From JAIEPW01 sp964471915 (GTDB taxonomy: Bacteria > Acidobacteriota > Terriglobia > Bryobacterales > Bryobacteraceae), in the NCBI GenBank assembly GCA_964471915.1, contig CAYYID010000016.1, positions 1 through 64,000 on the forward strand: a stretch of 64,000 nucleotides of DNA. Direction: 5' to 3'. A program made the position numbers and the translations under genes. Positions 1 to 7,886 of the stretch are shown here, piece after piece. The notes below the pieces were generated by a model. It worked only from the letters and a program-made list of their open reading frames with translations. It was not told the origin of the DNA and did no database searches. Within the stretch, counting starts at the first letter, position 1, and each line of letters begins with the position of its first letter.

Positions 1-2
1 AG

Positions 3-119
3 AAGGACGCCGAGTTCGCCAATCGGCATGGCTACTCGAAGCACAAGCCGGCGCTGCCGCTCTACACCCAAGCCGACGCGCAGCTGGCGCTCGAGTCGTT
101 TAGAACAGTTTCATTCGAT
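3..119 (+). pseudogene. Fragment of a beta-CASP metallo-beta-lactamase protein, broken at its 3' side
   Basis: The first codons read in frame as a stretch containing YSKHKPALPLYTQADAQLAL followed by ESFRTVSFD. This matches the region between the metallo-beta-lactamase core and the beta-CASP domain of RNA-processing-type hydrolases (the RNase J/CPSF73-like YSH1 family). The family should continue for several hundred residues. Instead, from about position 113-120 the sequence becomes the antisense of the neighbouring EEP-family gene. The frame stays open to 476, but that tail is not family sequence. The 5' part lies outside the window. Seen: the motif and the switch. Inferred: a deletion, rearrangement or mis-join at the junction. 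I am fairly sure of the family but not of the cause. Confidence 0.55.
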
Positions 120-380
120 GTGCCGCATCCGCTCGATCTTGCGGCGGCAGAAGGTGACGTTGCCGTAAGCCTCGCCGGCGTGTTGGCGGGTTTCGCCGAG
201 CGCGAAGCGGAAGTCCAGCCGCCGGGCGATCGCCTCGGCCTGGGGCAGCAGGATCTCCTGCACGGCGACGATGTCGGCCTCGAGTTCGGCGATCACGTCC
301 GCAATCCGCGCCGGACTCACGCGCCGGTCCAGCCCCTGGCACTTGTGGACGTTGTAGGTGGCGACGCGGAAGCGCTTCAC
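111..380 (-). pseudogene. N-terminal part of an endonuclease/exonuclease/phosphatase family protein, truncated
   Basis: The 89 residues begin MKRFRVATYNVHKCQGLDRR and contain the Asn of the first EEP motif (ATYNVH) and the Glu motif (IVAVQEI), typical of the Mg-dependent EEP superfamily (DNase I / sphingomyelinase-like phosphodiesterases). Family members of this type are about 220-250 residues. This one stops just after the strand that should read NxxxSR, so the C-terminal half with the catalytic Asp/His residues is missing. The start is GTG at 380, overlapping the stop of the upstream phospholipase-D-like gene by 4 bases, so it was the last gene of that operon. The truncation coincides with the joint to the metallo-beta-lactamase fragment. 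Confidence 0.6.
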
Positions 381-1776
381 ACCTGGTCCTCGATCAGCGC
401 CGCGAACCGCTCGCGGGCGCGCTGGCGCAGCCCGCGCTTCTTCCAGACCGCCAGGCTGATCCGCGTCGCCGTCTGAAGATCGGCCAGGAAGATCCGCTGC
501 AGCGCCCCGGCGAGCCCCGGGTCGCGAAAGCAGAGGTTGGTCTCCTCATTCAGCGCGAAGGAACGGTTGTCGAAGTTGGTGGTGCCGATGGTGGCCCACA
601 CGCCGTCGACCACCATAGTTTTCTGGTGCAGCATGGTGGGGTCGTACTCGTAGATTTCGACGCCGGCCTCGAGCAGCCGTCCGTAAAGCCGCACGCTGTT
701 CTGGCGGGCCCACCAGGTGTCGTTGTGGATGCCCGCGATCATCAGCTTCACGTCCACGCCGCGCGCCACGGCGTCCGCGAGCACTTCGATCATGGTGCGC
801 GAGGGGATGAAGTACGGATTGGCGATATACAGCGACCGTCCGGCGGACTTCAGAGCCAGCAGGTGCATGGTGGCGGCGGCCGAGGCCCCCGACGCCGGGG
901 AGCTGTGGATCACCTGCACGGCGGTGTCGCCGGCGGGCTCCGGCGCCGGAAAGTAGGCGGTGCCGGCCAGCATCTCGCCAGTGGCGACCAGCCAGTTCTG
1001 CGCGAAGCCAGTCTGCAGCCCCACTGCTCCCGGACCTTCCACCCGCACCATCATGTCGCGCCATTCGTGCGGGCCGGCGGCGTCGCCCAGCCAGTGGTCG
1101 GCGTGTACCAGCGGATGGGATGGAACCACGCGAGCTGCACGCCGGCGGCCTCGAAGATGCGCAGCGTGTCGGCGCCCAGCGTGGAGGAACCGATGGCGTC
1201 CACGAGGATCTTCACCGGAATCCCCGCGCGCGCCTTCTCGGCGAGCGCCTCGGCGAAACGGCGCGCCACCGCGCCCTCCCAAAAGATGTACTGCTCCATC
1301 GTGACCGAGACGCGGGCGTTTTCGATGGCGTCGAGCATCACCGGATAGAACTCGTCGCCGTTGTTCAGCACGGTCACGTGGTTGCCGGGGACAAACGGCG
1401 TCCCGGTGAGGCCGGCCAGCGTGGCGTCGAAGGCCGGGGAATCGACCGGGAAGTCGTACTCCAGCCCGTACTCGGCCGGGTGAAATCTCGGCTGGCTCAG
1501 ATAGAAGATGTAGGCGAGGAAAGCGAGCGGCAGCGCGGCCCAGCGCGGCATTGGGCTGCCGAGTTCCCAGACGGCGAAGGCGAAGATCGCCCAGAGCCAC
1601 CAGGCGCGGATCAGGAACCGGTAGCGGTCATACGTTTCGAGGATCGGGTGACGGCGCCGCTCCGGGCGGGGCGGCGCCAGCCGGTAGAGCTGCTCCCGGG
1701 GCACGCGCGGCTTCAGCCAGCGGCGGGATTCGCTGGGTTTGCGCGGCAGCAGAAAGCGCGAACCGGATTCGTACAT
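377..1776 (-). pseudogene. Phospholipase D / cardiolipin synthase-like protein with internal deletion and frameshift
   Basis: Two frames together make one protein. Residues from 1776 down to about 1100 give a membrane segment (FLIRAWWLWAIFAFAVWELG) and the first half of PLD domain 1 (VLNNGDEFYPVMLDAIENAR, YIFWEG). From about 1100 to 377 the frame changes and gives DHWLGDAAGPHEWRDMMVR and a complete second HKD motif (MLHQKTMVVDG followed by TNFDNRSFALNEE). The first HKD motif, expected between RWYT and DHWLG, is absent. The joint lacks roughly 28 codons plus a frame change. Cardiolipin synthases make cardiolipin from phosphatidylglycerol at the inner membrane and need both HKD motifs. The ATG at 1776 lies six bases after the Nudix stop. 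The product would be inactive unless the deletion is an assembly error. Confidence 0.75.
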
Positions 1777-1781
1777 GGACC

Positions 1782-2198
1782 CTACGAGCTTATCCGGAAC
1801 TCACCGGCGGCGAGCCGCCGGACGAAGTTGACGTCGCCATCCAGGAAGTCGAGCGCGGGCAACTCCTCGCGCAAAGTCCACTGGAACTGCTCGAAAACCA
1901 GGTTGGTCAGGACGCCGGTGAACCGCGGAATCGCGTAGAAGTAGATGCGGATGGGCGGGCGGCCGGCGTACTGGAAGTCCTCGACGGCGAGCAGTTCGCC
2001 GAGGCTGGCCTCGATGCCCAGTTCCTCCCGCAGTTCGCGGACCATGGCCGCGGCGGGCGTTTCTCCGGGATCCACTTTGCCGCCGGGGAATTCCCACTTG
2101 AAGGGATGGCGGTCATCGGCACGCCGCTGGCAGGCGAGGATGCGGCCGTCCTGCTCCAGGACGCCGGCGACTACTGCCACGCGCGGGGTCGCGCTCAT
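1782..2198 (-). CDS. Nudix hydrolase, MutT-like
   Basis: A protein of 138 residues with a complete Nudix box, GGKVDPGETPAAAMVREL followed by REELGI, fitting GX5EX7REUXEEXGU. It begins MSATPRVAVVAGVLEQDGRI and has the WEFPGGK approach to the box that is typical of MutT/CTP-type pyrophosphohydrolases. The family hydrolyses nucleoside triphosphates or related diphosphates, often sanitising oxidised nucleotides. The ATG at 2198 overlaps the stop of the thioredoxin-like gene in an ATGA arrangement; an in-frame ATG at 2207 is an alternative. The next gene starts 6 bases downstream, so it is mid-operon. The exact substrate cannot be told from sequence. Confidence 0.85.
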   Translation of the reverse strand: MSATPRVAVVAGVLEQDGRILACQRRADDRHPFKWEFPGGKVDPGETPAAAMVRELREELGIEASLGELLAVEDFQYAGRPPIRIYFYAIPRFTGVLTNLVFEQFQWTLREELPALDFLDGDVNFVRRLAAGEFRISS

Positions 2199-3187
2199 GC
2201 GGGGCAACTCACGAAGGCGAAGGCGAAGAACGCCAGGTCGCGGGATGCGGTGGAGAGTTCCAGGACGCCGCGGGCGAAGCTCTCGCGCCGCACCAGCGAG
2301 TACATGCGCGGGCGGTCCACGGTGACGAAGGTTCCGCGGGCATCCTCGCGGACATCCGCGCCGCGCGCGCCGGCGGGGAGCGGGCGGCCGTTCTCCCGGA
2401 TCTCGATCCGCGCCACGGGATCGGCGGCGGAGGGAGCGAGCACGGCGTTCACTTCCGCGGCGGCGTAGGGCGTCAGCATTCGCGCGGCGTCTTTCGCCTC
2501 CAGCGAATCGCGGCGGGACTCCCAGGTGCCCGCGAGTTCTACGCGGTCGTCCGTGGGGCCGGCGGCGGCGCGGTACTCGTGGATCTGGTCCTGCTGCAAT
2601 CCTTCCGGGTTGGCGATGCGGCCGCGCGCGTAGCCGAGGTACAGCTCCGGCGTGGGTCGCGGGCAGGCTTCGAGGACGCCCGGACGATCCATCGCGCGCA
2701 CCGGCTCCAGCAGCGCGGGCAGGCGGACGCCGGGATCAATTTCGCGCAGCACTGCCTGGATCGCGGCTTCGGTTTCGTGGTAGTGGCCTTCACCGAATGC
2801 GGTGTAGCGCAAGTAGCCTTCGGCATCGATCAGGTACTTCGACGGCCAATACTTGTTGGCGAAAGCCTGCCAGACGGCGTAATCGTTGTCGAGCATCACG
2901 GGATACTCGATGCCGAAATCGCGGAGGGCCAGCGTCACCAGCTCCGGAACGCTGGCGAAATAGAACTCCGGGGCGTGGACGCCGATGAGGGTCAGCCCCA
3001 GCCCGTGGTAGCGGCGGTGCCATTCGTTGAGGTAGGGCAGCGTGCGCAGGCAGTTGACGCAGGTGTAGTCCCAGAAGTCGACGAGGACGGCGCGGCCCCG
3101 CAGCGCGCGCATGGAGAGCGGCGGCGAGTTGAGCCACACCGGCCCGATCTCGGGCGCGTGGACCAGTTTCGGCTGGAGGAGCGGCAC
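2195..3187 (-). CDS. Thioredoxin-like redoxin domain protein (DipZ C-terminal-like)
   Basis: The 330 residues start at a GTG (3187), reading MPLLQPKLVHAPEIGPVWLN. An N-terminal thioredoxin fold carries the active site in VLVDFWDYTCVNCLRTLPYL; the CVNC motif and the following LNEWHRRY match the redoxin domain of DipZ/NHL-type thioredoxin-like proteins. The fold continues through LIGVHAPEF and KYWPSKYLIDAEG. The C-terminal ~150 residues resemble the family's beta-rich extension. No signal peptide is evident, so it is probably cytoplasmic unless a start further upstream is used. The frame remains open upstream to 3466, but that overlaps the ankyrin gene and has no family similarity. Confidence 0.75.
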   Translation of the reverse strand: MPLLQPKLVHAPEIGPVWLNSPPLSMRALRGRAVLVDFWDYTCVNCLRTLPYLNEWHRRYHGLGLTLIGVHAPEFYFASVPELVTLALRDFGIEYPVMLDNDYAVWQAFANKYWPSKYLIDAEGYLRYTAFGEGHYHETEAAIQAVLREIDPGVRLPALLEPVRAMDRPGVLEACPRPTPELYLGYARGRIANPEGLQQDQIHEYRAAAGPTDDRVELAGTWESRRDSLEAKDAARMLTPYAAAEVNAVLAPSAADPVARIEIRENGRPLPAGARGADVREDARGTFVTVDRPRMYSLVRRESFARGVLELSTASRDLAFFAFAFVSCPA

Positions 3188-3197
3188 GGTGAGTCTT

Positions 3198-4340
3198 TCA
3201 GTGTAGCTGGAGAGCCGCCAGGTACTCCGCCACCACGCGGCACTGCGGATCGTTACGCACCCGGATCGCGGTCTCGGCCCACTCGCGCGGCGTGGCCCGG
3301 TGTTCGTCGTCGCGGGTGGTGAGACTGGCGCCCGCCTGGACCAGCAGTTGCACCATGGGGAGGTCGCCGTTCCAGGCGGCGGCGTGCAGGGCAGTGTGCC
3401 GGGACGGCAGGGGCGCGCGCGCGTGGACGCCAGTGCCGTTTTCGAGCAGCCACGCGGCCAGGGCATGGTGGCGAAAGTCGACGGCGCCCATCAGGACCGC
3501 ATCGCTCCGGACCAGCGCCGGGTCGGCGGCGAACAGCGCGGCGAGCGTCGCCTGGTCGCCGAGCCGGGCATACTCTTCGGGCGCCGCGGCGATGCCGCGG
3601 CCGAGCATGTGCCGCACCAGGGTCTGGCCGGTTGTCCCCAGACGGCTCATCGCGACGATGGGCGTCGTGCCCCAGCGATCCTTCCCGTCCGGCGAAGCGC
3701 CCAGTTCCAGCAGCCGGTCGATCGCGAACGGGGTGCGCGCGAAAGCAAGGATCGATCCGCCGTTGGGAGCGTAGGCGGGCAGCGCGTCCGCGCCGCGCTG
3801 CAGCAGCTCCCCGACCCGGCTATCGTCGGCCAGCAGCAGCGCCTCGGGCAGCCCGAGGCGGGCGCCCCGCCGGAGCAGTTCGTCGACGCCGAAGCCGCGG
3901 TCCACCGCCAGCATCAGCGGCGACCAGTGTTCGTAGAGATGGTTCGTGCCGTTGACGTCGGCGCCGGCTTCGAGCAGCAGGTCGAAGATGTCGCGGCGCC
4001 GGGTTTCGATGGCGACGTGCAGCGCCTGCGGCTGGCCACCCCAGAAGGGATGCGGTCCGGTGGCGTTGACGATCTCCGGCTGCGCGGCCAGCATCCGGCG
4101 CACGGCGTCGCTTTCGCCGGTGGCAGCCAGACGCAGAAAGACGGCGGCCGCCGACGCTTGCTCCACGTGCCGCTTGAGGGCGCGCCAACTGGGGAAGCCG
4201 TAGTCGCGGGCCACCGCGAGCTGCGCCTCGGCCAGCCGCGCGGCCGGGTCCCCGACCTGCAAATCCTTCAGAGCCTGCCTGGCCGTCTTGCGGAGCCATT
4301 CCAGGCTCGGTCGTTCGGGAAGCGGGAGCGGTATGGACAC
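3198..4340 (-). CDS. Ankyrin-repeat protein
   Basis: About 380 residues with at least six ankyrin repeats. Recognisable helices include GQPQALHVAIETRRRDIFDL followed by LLEAGADVN, WGTTPIVAMSRL and RHTALHAAAWNGDLPMVQLL followed by VQAGASLTTRDDEHRATPREW. The N-terminal LPERPSLEWLRKTARQAL and the DYGFPSWRALKRHVE motif are a leader shared by many acidobacterial ankyrin proteins. Ankyrin repeats mediate protein contacts; the partner is unknown. I chose the GTG at 4340, preceded by a purine-rich AGAAAGAAG; the frame is open to an ATG at 4442. It is the first gene of the operon continuing with the redoxin and Nudix genes, ten bases apart. Confidence 0.75.
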   Translation of the reverse strand: MSIPLPLPERPSLEWLRKTARQALKDLQVGDPAARLAEAQLAVARDYGFPSWRALKRHVEQASAAAVFLRLAATGESDAVRRMLAAQPEIVNATGPHPFWGGQPQALHVAIETRRRDIFDLLLEAGADVNGTNHLYEHWSPLMLAVDRGFGVDELLRRGARLGLPEALLLADDSRVGELLQRGADALPAYAPNGGSILAFARTPFAIDRLLELGASPDGKDRWGTTPIVAMSRLGTTGQTLVRHMLGRGIAAAPEEYARLGDQATLAALFAADPALVRSDAVLMGAVDFRHHALAAWLLENGTGVHARAPLPSRHTALHAAAWNGDLPMVQLLVQAGASLTTRDDEHRATPREWAETAIRVRNDPQCRVVAEYLAALQLH

Positions 4341-4473
4341 CTTCTTTCTACTGTGCCCGGGGTCCGCGATCGACGGGTGGAAAGAAGATGCTGGCGCGAA
4401 CGGCGACAGGCGGGTTCCACCCTTTACGCGGACCGTGTGCATCCTGTGGGAGCGGTTTCAGGATAGCGCAGGG

Positions 4474-5671
4474 TCAGCGCGTCCGCGAGGCAATGTCAGC
4501 CAGGACCATGCCGTGCACTTCGTGGATGATCCAGTCCGACCACCAGCGCCAGTATTGGGCCGGGTAGAGGTTGTGCTGGTACCAGGTTGTAGCCGTCAGC
4601 CGCGTGCCGTCGGCGAGTGGGGTGAGCAGGAACTCGCCCTGGCGCGAGACGAGGAACCCATCGAGGTGTGGCGGATGGATCTGCGCGTAGGGAGTCCATT
4701 CCTCCATGGGAATGGGATTGGAGGTCACGGTGAAGCGCAGCCGCCGGAAGGGATCCCACAGCAGCACCGGTTCGACGATTTTGCCGGTAGAGAAATCGCA
4801 GTAGCGGATCGCGCCGGATCCGGCGCCGGCAATGTGCGAGGCGCGGGGGTAGGCCACCCCGGCGCGGAAGATCCAATGCTCGGGGTCCGCGAGCCGGGCG
4901 GGTTGAAGGACGGTGCTCCACACGCGCTCGGGCGTCGCGGGCAGATCGATTGAAGTGGAAACTTCGAAGACTTCGGCGCTGGGACGCAGCGCCTTCTCGA
5001 TCTCCGCGAGCCAGGGCGGCAGGACGAGCAGGACTAGCATCACCGCCGGTTGCCGCGAAGGTGCACGGCCGTGTAACAGGTATGCCAGGCAGCCGCCGAT
5101 GGCCGCCAGGGGGCCGGCAAGAAGCGAGGCCATCGCCAAACAGATGAGGCCTTCGATTGCCAGGGCAAGCATGAGTCCGCCCGCAAGCACCAGCGAACTT
5201 GCGGCCAAGGCGAGCGCTGTACCCAGAGTGAGGCGGTGCCGGATGGAGTAGATCGCACCGGGCAGGTAGCCGGCGATCCGGGGCGAGAACAAAGAGGGTC
5301 CAGCCATAGCTCGACGACATGGTGGCTGCCACGAACGCGCCACCGGTTACGATCAGGGCCGCCGCGAATCCAGCGAGAGCCGCGGCGAGACCCGCATTGC
5401 CCGGGAGCCCCAGGCCGATGGTGCGCCCGAAGCGGCCAGGGACGCCCCGGAGCGCGAGCATTGTCTCGCGGACCAGCCAGGAGACGACGATCAGCACTGC
5501 GCTGACGGTGATGTATTCGTAACGAGTCCATCCCGACAGCGGAATCCACGCCGGCGCCAGGTACTCGGCTAAAAGGGGTTTGCGGCTGCCGCAGACTCCG
5601 GCAACCAAGCGGAGCAGGTTGTGTCCCAGCGCCCAAAAGAACGCGGCGTAGAGGATCGCCTGCCAGTTCAT
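4474..5671 (-). pseudogene. Membrane protein with C-terminal SRPBCC (polyketide cyclase-like) domain, one-base frameshift
   Basis: From the ATG at 5671 the first frame gives several membrane segments (MNWQAILYAAFFWALGHNLL, then AALAGFAAALIVTGGAFVAA) to SSYGWTLFVLAP. The sequence then makes sense only in the next frame (IAGYLPGAIYSIRHRLTLG, more membrane helices, then VSTSIDLPATPERVWSTV and a full SRPBCC ligand-binding domain to 4474). Removing one base from the C/G run near 5283-5290 joins the frames into about 398 residues, the expected layout for this family. The start overlaps the stop of the GbsR-type regulator (ATGA), so the two form an operon. Either a recent mutation or a sequencing error; domain assignment is firm, function unknown. 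Confidence 0.7.
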
Positions 5672-6204
5672 CCCGCACCTCCCATCACGAGCAGTTTCTT
5701 GACCTTGCGGCGGATCTTCACCAGCCCGGCAAGCGACCCGTTGGGCAAGCGCTTCAGGTCCTCGTAGAAGCTCGACATCGTGTCGAAGAAGTCCGCCATG
5801 TGGGCGATGCGGTCGCGAGTATGCGCGTCCTCCACCGCGGCGTCCGCCAGGCACTGCCGCAGCATCTGAATGGTCGGGTCAAACTCGCGGCGCTTCCGCT
5901 CGGCGACGATAATCTCGAACATCTCCCAGACGTCCCGCATCGATTCGAAGCGGTCGCGCCGGCTGCCCAGCTGCGGAGCCACGCGCACGATTCCCCAGCC
6001 CTGAAGCTCGCGGAGGCTGGTGGAGACGTTGGACCGAGCCACCGAAAGCAGCCGGGCGATATCCTCGGCGTCCAGGGGCTCCCGCGAGAGGTACAGGAGA
6101 GCGTGGATCTGGGCCATGGTCCGGTTGATGCCCCAGCGGACGCCCATTTCGCCCCAATGGAGGATGAACTGACTCTGAACTGTCGAAAGTGTTGTGTCAG
6201 ACAT
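5668..6204 (-). CDS. GbsR/MarR-type winged-helix transcriptional regulator
   Basis: A 178-residue protein of the COG1510 type. The early FILHWGEMGVRWGINRTMAQ followed by IHALLYLSREPLDAEDIARL, SVARSNVSTSLRELQGWGIV and the PQLGSRRDRFES wing are characteristic. A C-terminal helical region ending KIRRKVKKLLVMG follows. These proteins repress or activate adjacent membrane/osmolyte genes. It sits directly upstream of, and overlaps by 4 bases, the membrane-SRPBCC gene it probably controls. A perfect 20-bp palindrome overlaps its start codon, which suggests autoregulation by blocking transcription or translation initiation. Confidence 0.85.
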   Translation of the reverse strand: MSDTTLSTVQSQFILHWGEMGVRWGINRTMAQIHALLYLSREPLDAEDIARLLSVARSNVSTSLRELQGWGIVRVAPQLGSRRDRFESMRDVWEMFEIIVAERKRREFDPTIQMLRQCLADAAVEDAHTRDRIAHMADFFDTMSSFYEDLKRLPNGSLAGLVKIRRKVKKLLVMGGAG

Positions 6205-6222
6205 TTCTGTCTAGACAGAAAT
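6203..6222. promoter_or_regulatory. Perfect 20-bp palindrome, probable operator of the GbsR-type regulator
   Basis: The sequence ATTTCTGTCTAGACAGAAAT is its own reverse complement over all 20 bases and covers the first bases of the regulator's ATG (6202-6204) plus the adjoining leader. MarR/GbsR dimers bind palindromes of this size. The position fits autorepression. Palindrome seen directly; regulator binding inferred. Confidence 0.6.
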
Positions 6223-6242
6223 AACAGAAAACGCGGAGAGCG

Positions 6243-6689
6243 TCAAGCCAGTTTTGCGGCGGGGAGCACGACCACGGTCTCCGCCTGGCCGGCGGCAGCG
6301 GCCAGGACGCGGAGTCCGGTATCGAACGTGACGAGTTGCCCGCGATGGTGGCGGGCGGCGAGCAGGAGCTGCAGATCGGTGATCTGGTTGGGACCGGTGA
6401 GGCGCGAGCGCATCCGGACATCCAGCGCGCGCAGATCGACGGGCGCGGGCCAGAAGTGATGGCCCGGCGCCTGGCAATTCTGGTCGAGCGCCACGAACGC
6501 CGCGTGCAAAGCCTCGCGGGTTCCGCCCAGGATGCGCGTCGCCAGGCGGAGGAACCCGGCTTGCGTCAGCGGGCAAGTGGCCCACGCGCGATCCGGTTGG
6601 GCGGCAAACCACTGGTGCGCGGCCCGGTGGGACGCCTGGTTGGGAAACGCCAGGGCGACCAGGACGTTAACGTCGAGGAGCGACCGCAC
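6243..6689 (-). CDS. vapC: PIN-domain toxin, VapC family ribonuclease
   Basis: A PIN-domain protein of 148 residues. The first acidic residue is in LLDVNVLVALAFPNQ (Asp6). Later acidic residues are in QITDLQLLLAARHH and VTFDTGL. The ...THCPLTQAGFLR-type motif is present as TCPLTQAGFLRLAT. VapC toxins are Mg-dependent endoribonucleases cutting tRNA or rRNA. The ATG at 6689 overlaps the end of the ribbon-helix-helix antitoxin by 23 bases, the classic antitoxin-first arrangement with translational coupling. At 148 residues it belongs to the longer PIN subgroup. Confidence 0.85.
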   Translation of the reverse strand: MRSLLDVNVLVALAFPNQASHRAAHQWFAAQPDRAWATCPLTQAGFLRLATRILGGTREALHAAFVALDQNCQAPGHHFWPAPVDLRALDVRMRSRLTGPNQITDLQLLLAARHHRGQLVTFDTGLRVLAAAAGQAETVVVLPAAKLA

Positions 6690-6930
6690 GGCGATACTCC
6701 TCGTCCAGGTCCTGCTGCTCCATCTGGTCCAGCGCTTCGTTGGTGATCACCGGAGATCCCGGCGGCAGATCGAAGATCACCCAGCCGTTCTTTGTCTTCA
6801 GCTTGGGAAGGCTACCGGCGCCCTGGTGCACGAGGTCGGAGGCCGCCTGGCCGAGAGAAATGCGGCGAGCGCGGGCGTAGTTCTTGATCAGCTCCATCGC
6901 CTCGTCGTCGATGTTCAGCGTGGTACGCAC
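6667..6930 (-). CDS. Ribbon-helix-helix antitoxin (VapB/CopG type)
   Basis: An 87-residue protein starting at GTG 6930 with MRTTLNIDDEAMELIKNYAR. The beta strand RTTLNI followed by two helices is the ribbon-helix-helix DNA-binding fold, here with RRISLGQAASDLV as the second helix. The C-terminal part (TKNGWVIFDLPPGSPVITNE) would be the toxin-wrapping tail. RHH antitoxins neutralise the partner PIN toxin and repress their own operon. The overlap with the toxin gene supports the pairing. An in-frame upstream ATG is not available within the short leader. Confidence 0.8.
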   Translation of the reverse strand: MRTTLNIDDEAMELIKNYARARRISLGQAASDLVHQGAGSLPKLKTKNGWVIFDLPPGSPVITNEALDQMEQQDLDEEYRRAVAPRR

Positions 6931-7008
6931 TCGTCATCAGACTAGCATAGTTACGACATCATTTTATATTCTGCCGCGCATCGCGCCCGGTTTGAGAGAA
7001 TTGCCGCG

Positions 7009-7359
7009 ATGTACTCGGAAAAGCTGTTGGACCATTTCCAGAACCCGCGCAACTCCGGGGAACTCCCCCCGCCGGCGGTGAAGATCCGGGTGGAGAACCC
7101 CGTCTGCGGCGACATTCTGGAACTGTGGGCGCAGGTGGCCGAGGGCCGGATCGCGGAGGTCCGGTTCCGGACGCGGGGGTGTACGGCGTCAATTGCGGCG
7201 GGTTCGGCGCTGACGGAGTTGCTGACGGGGCGAAAAGTAAAGGATCCGCCGGCCGCGGCGGAGGTCGAAAAAGCGCTCGGGGGCTTGCCGGCCGAGTCCC
7301 GGCACGCGGCGGTGCTGGCGGCGGACGCCGCGCGGGCGTTGTCGGCAGCGTCGGTTTGA
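7009..7359 (+). CDS. IscU/NifU N-terminal-like Fe-S scaffold protein, third cysteine missing
   Basis: A 116-residue protein with the SufU/IscU start MYSEKLLDHFQNPRNSGELP, Cys33-Gly-Asp in NPVCGDILEL and Cys58 in RTRGCTASIAAGSAL. The third ligand, normally a Cys after a His near the C-terminus, is replaced: SRHAAVLAADA has Ala at that position. Family members are usually 125-150 residues. They assemble [Fe-S] clusters from cysteine-desulfurase sulfur before transfer to apoproteins. It may bind a cluster with other ligands or act as a partial scaffold. It stands alone just upstream of the ribosomal protein genes; its last codons overlap the -35 of the rplM promoter. Confidence 0.8.
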   Translation: MYSEKLLDHFQNPRNSGELPPPAVKIRVENPVCGDILELWAQVAEGRIAEVRFRTRGCTASIAAGSALTELLTGRKVKDPPAAAEVEKALGGLPAESRHAAVLAADAARALSAASV

Positions 7360-7385
7360 CACTTCCGGCCCGGCTCCGGTACACT
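7356..7385 (+). promoter_or_regulatory. Sigma-70-type promoter of rplM-rpsI
   Basis: A consensus -35 TTGACA (7356-7361), an 18-base spacer and -10 TACACT (7380-7385). The -35 lies across the stop codon of the upstream gene. The leader after it holds ACACTAAAGTGT, a short inverted repeat. The same TTGACA-N18-TACACT layout occurs before the DUF507 gene at 58415. Confidence 0.7.
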
Positions 7386-7424
7386 AAAGTGTTCGTTAGT
7401 GTCCAACCGGAGTAGTCTGTCCCG

Positions 7425-7859
7425 ATGAAAACCGCCGTTCCCTCCAAGCCTGCCCTTGAACGCGCTTGGCACGTAATTGACGCCGATGGAGCCACTTTGG
7501 GCCGCGTGGCCACGAAGGCCGCCATGCTGCTGATGGGCAAGCACAAGCCCATTTACACGCCCTACATCGACACCGGCGACCACGTGGTGGTGATCAACGC
7601 CAAGAAGGCGGTGTTGACGGGCAAGAAGGAAACGCAGAAGCTATACCGCTGGCACTCGGGCTATCCGGGCGGGCTGCGCGAGGTGCAGGCTGCGAAGCTG
7701 CGGGCGACGCATCCGGTGAAGATGCTGGAAGAGGCGATCTCGGGCATGCTCCCGAAGTCGAAGATGGGCAAGCAGATGTACCGGAAGCTCAAGGTCTACG
7801 CGGGCGACAAGCATCCGCATCAGGCGCAGAAGCCGGCGGCGCTTACGGTCGAGGCGTAA
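7425..7859 (+). CDS. rplM: 50S ribosomal protein L13
   Basis: A 144-residue L13. Hallmarks include WHVIDADGATLGRVATKAAM, the LMGKHKPIYTPYIDTGDHVV strand, KLYRWHSGYPGG and the HPVKMLEEAISGMLPKSKMG motif followed by LKVYAGDKHPHQAQKP. It is an early-assembling large-subunit protein that contacts 23S rRNA. It is followed 27 bases later by rpsI, the conserved L13-S9 pair of bacteria. A good promoter lies 40-70 bases upstream. Length and all motifs are normal. Confidence 0.97.
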   Translation: MKTAVPSKPALERAWHVIDADGATLGRVATKAAMLLMGKHKPIYTPYIDTGDHVVVINAKKAVLTGKKETQKLYRWHSGYPGGLREVQAAKLRATHPVKMLEEAISGMLPKSKMGKQMYRKLKVYAGDKHPHQAQKPAALTVEA

Positions 7860-7886
7860 AGGGTTCAGGGAACAGGAGAGCGAGTT

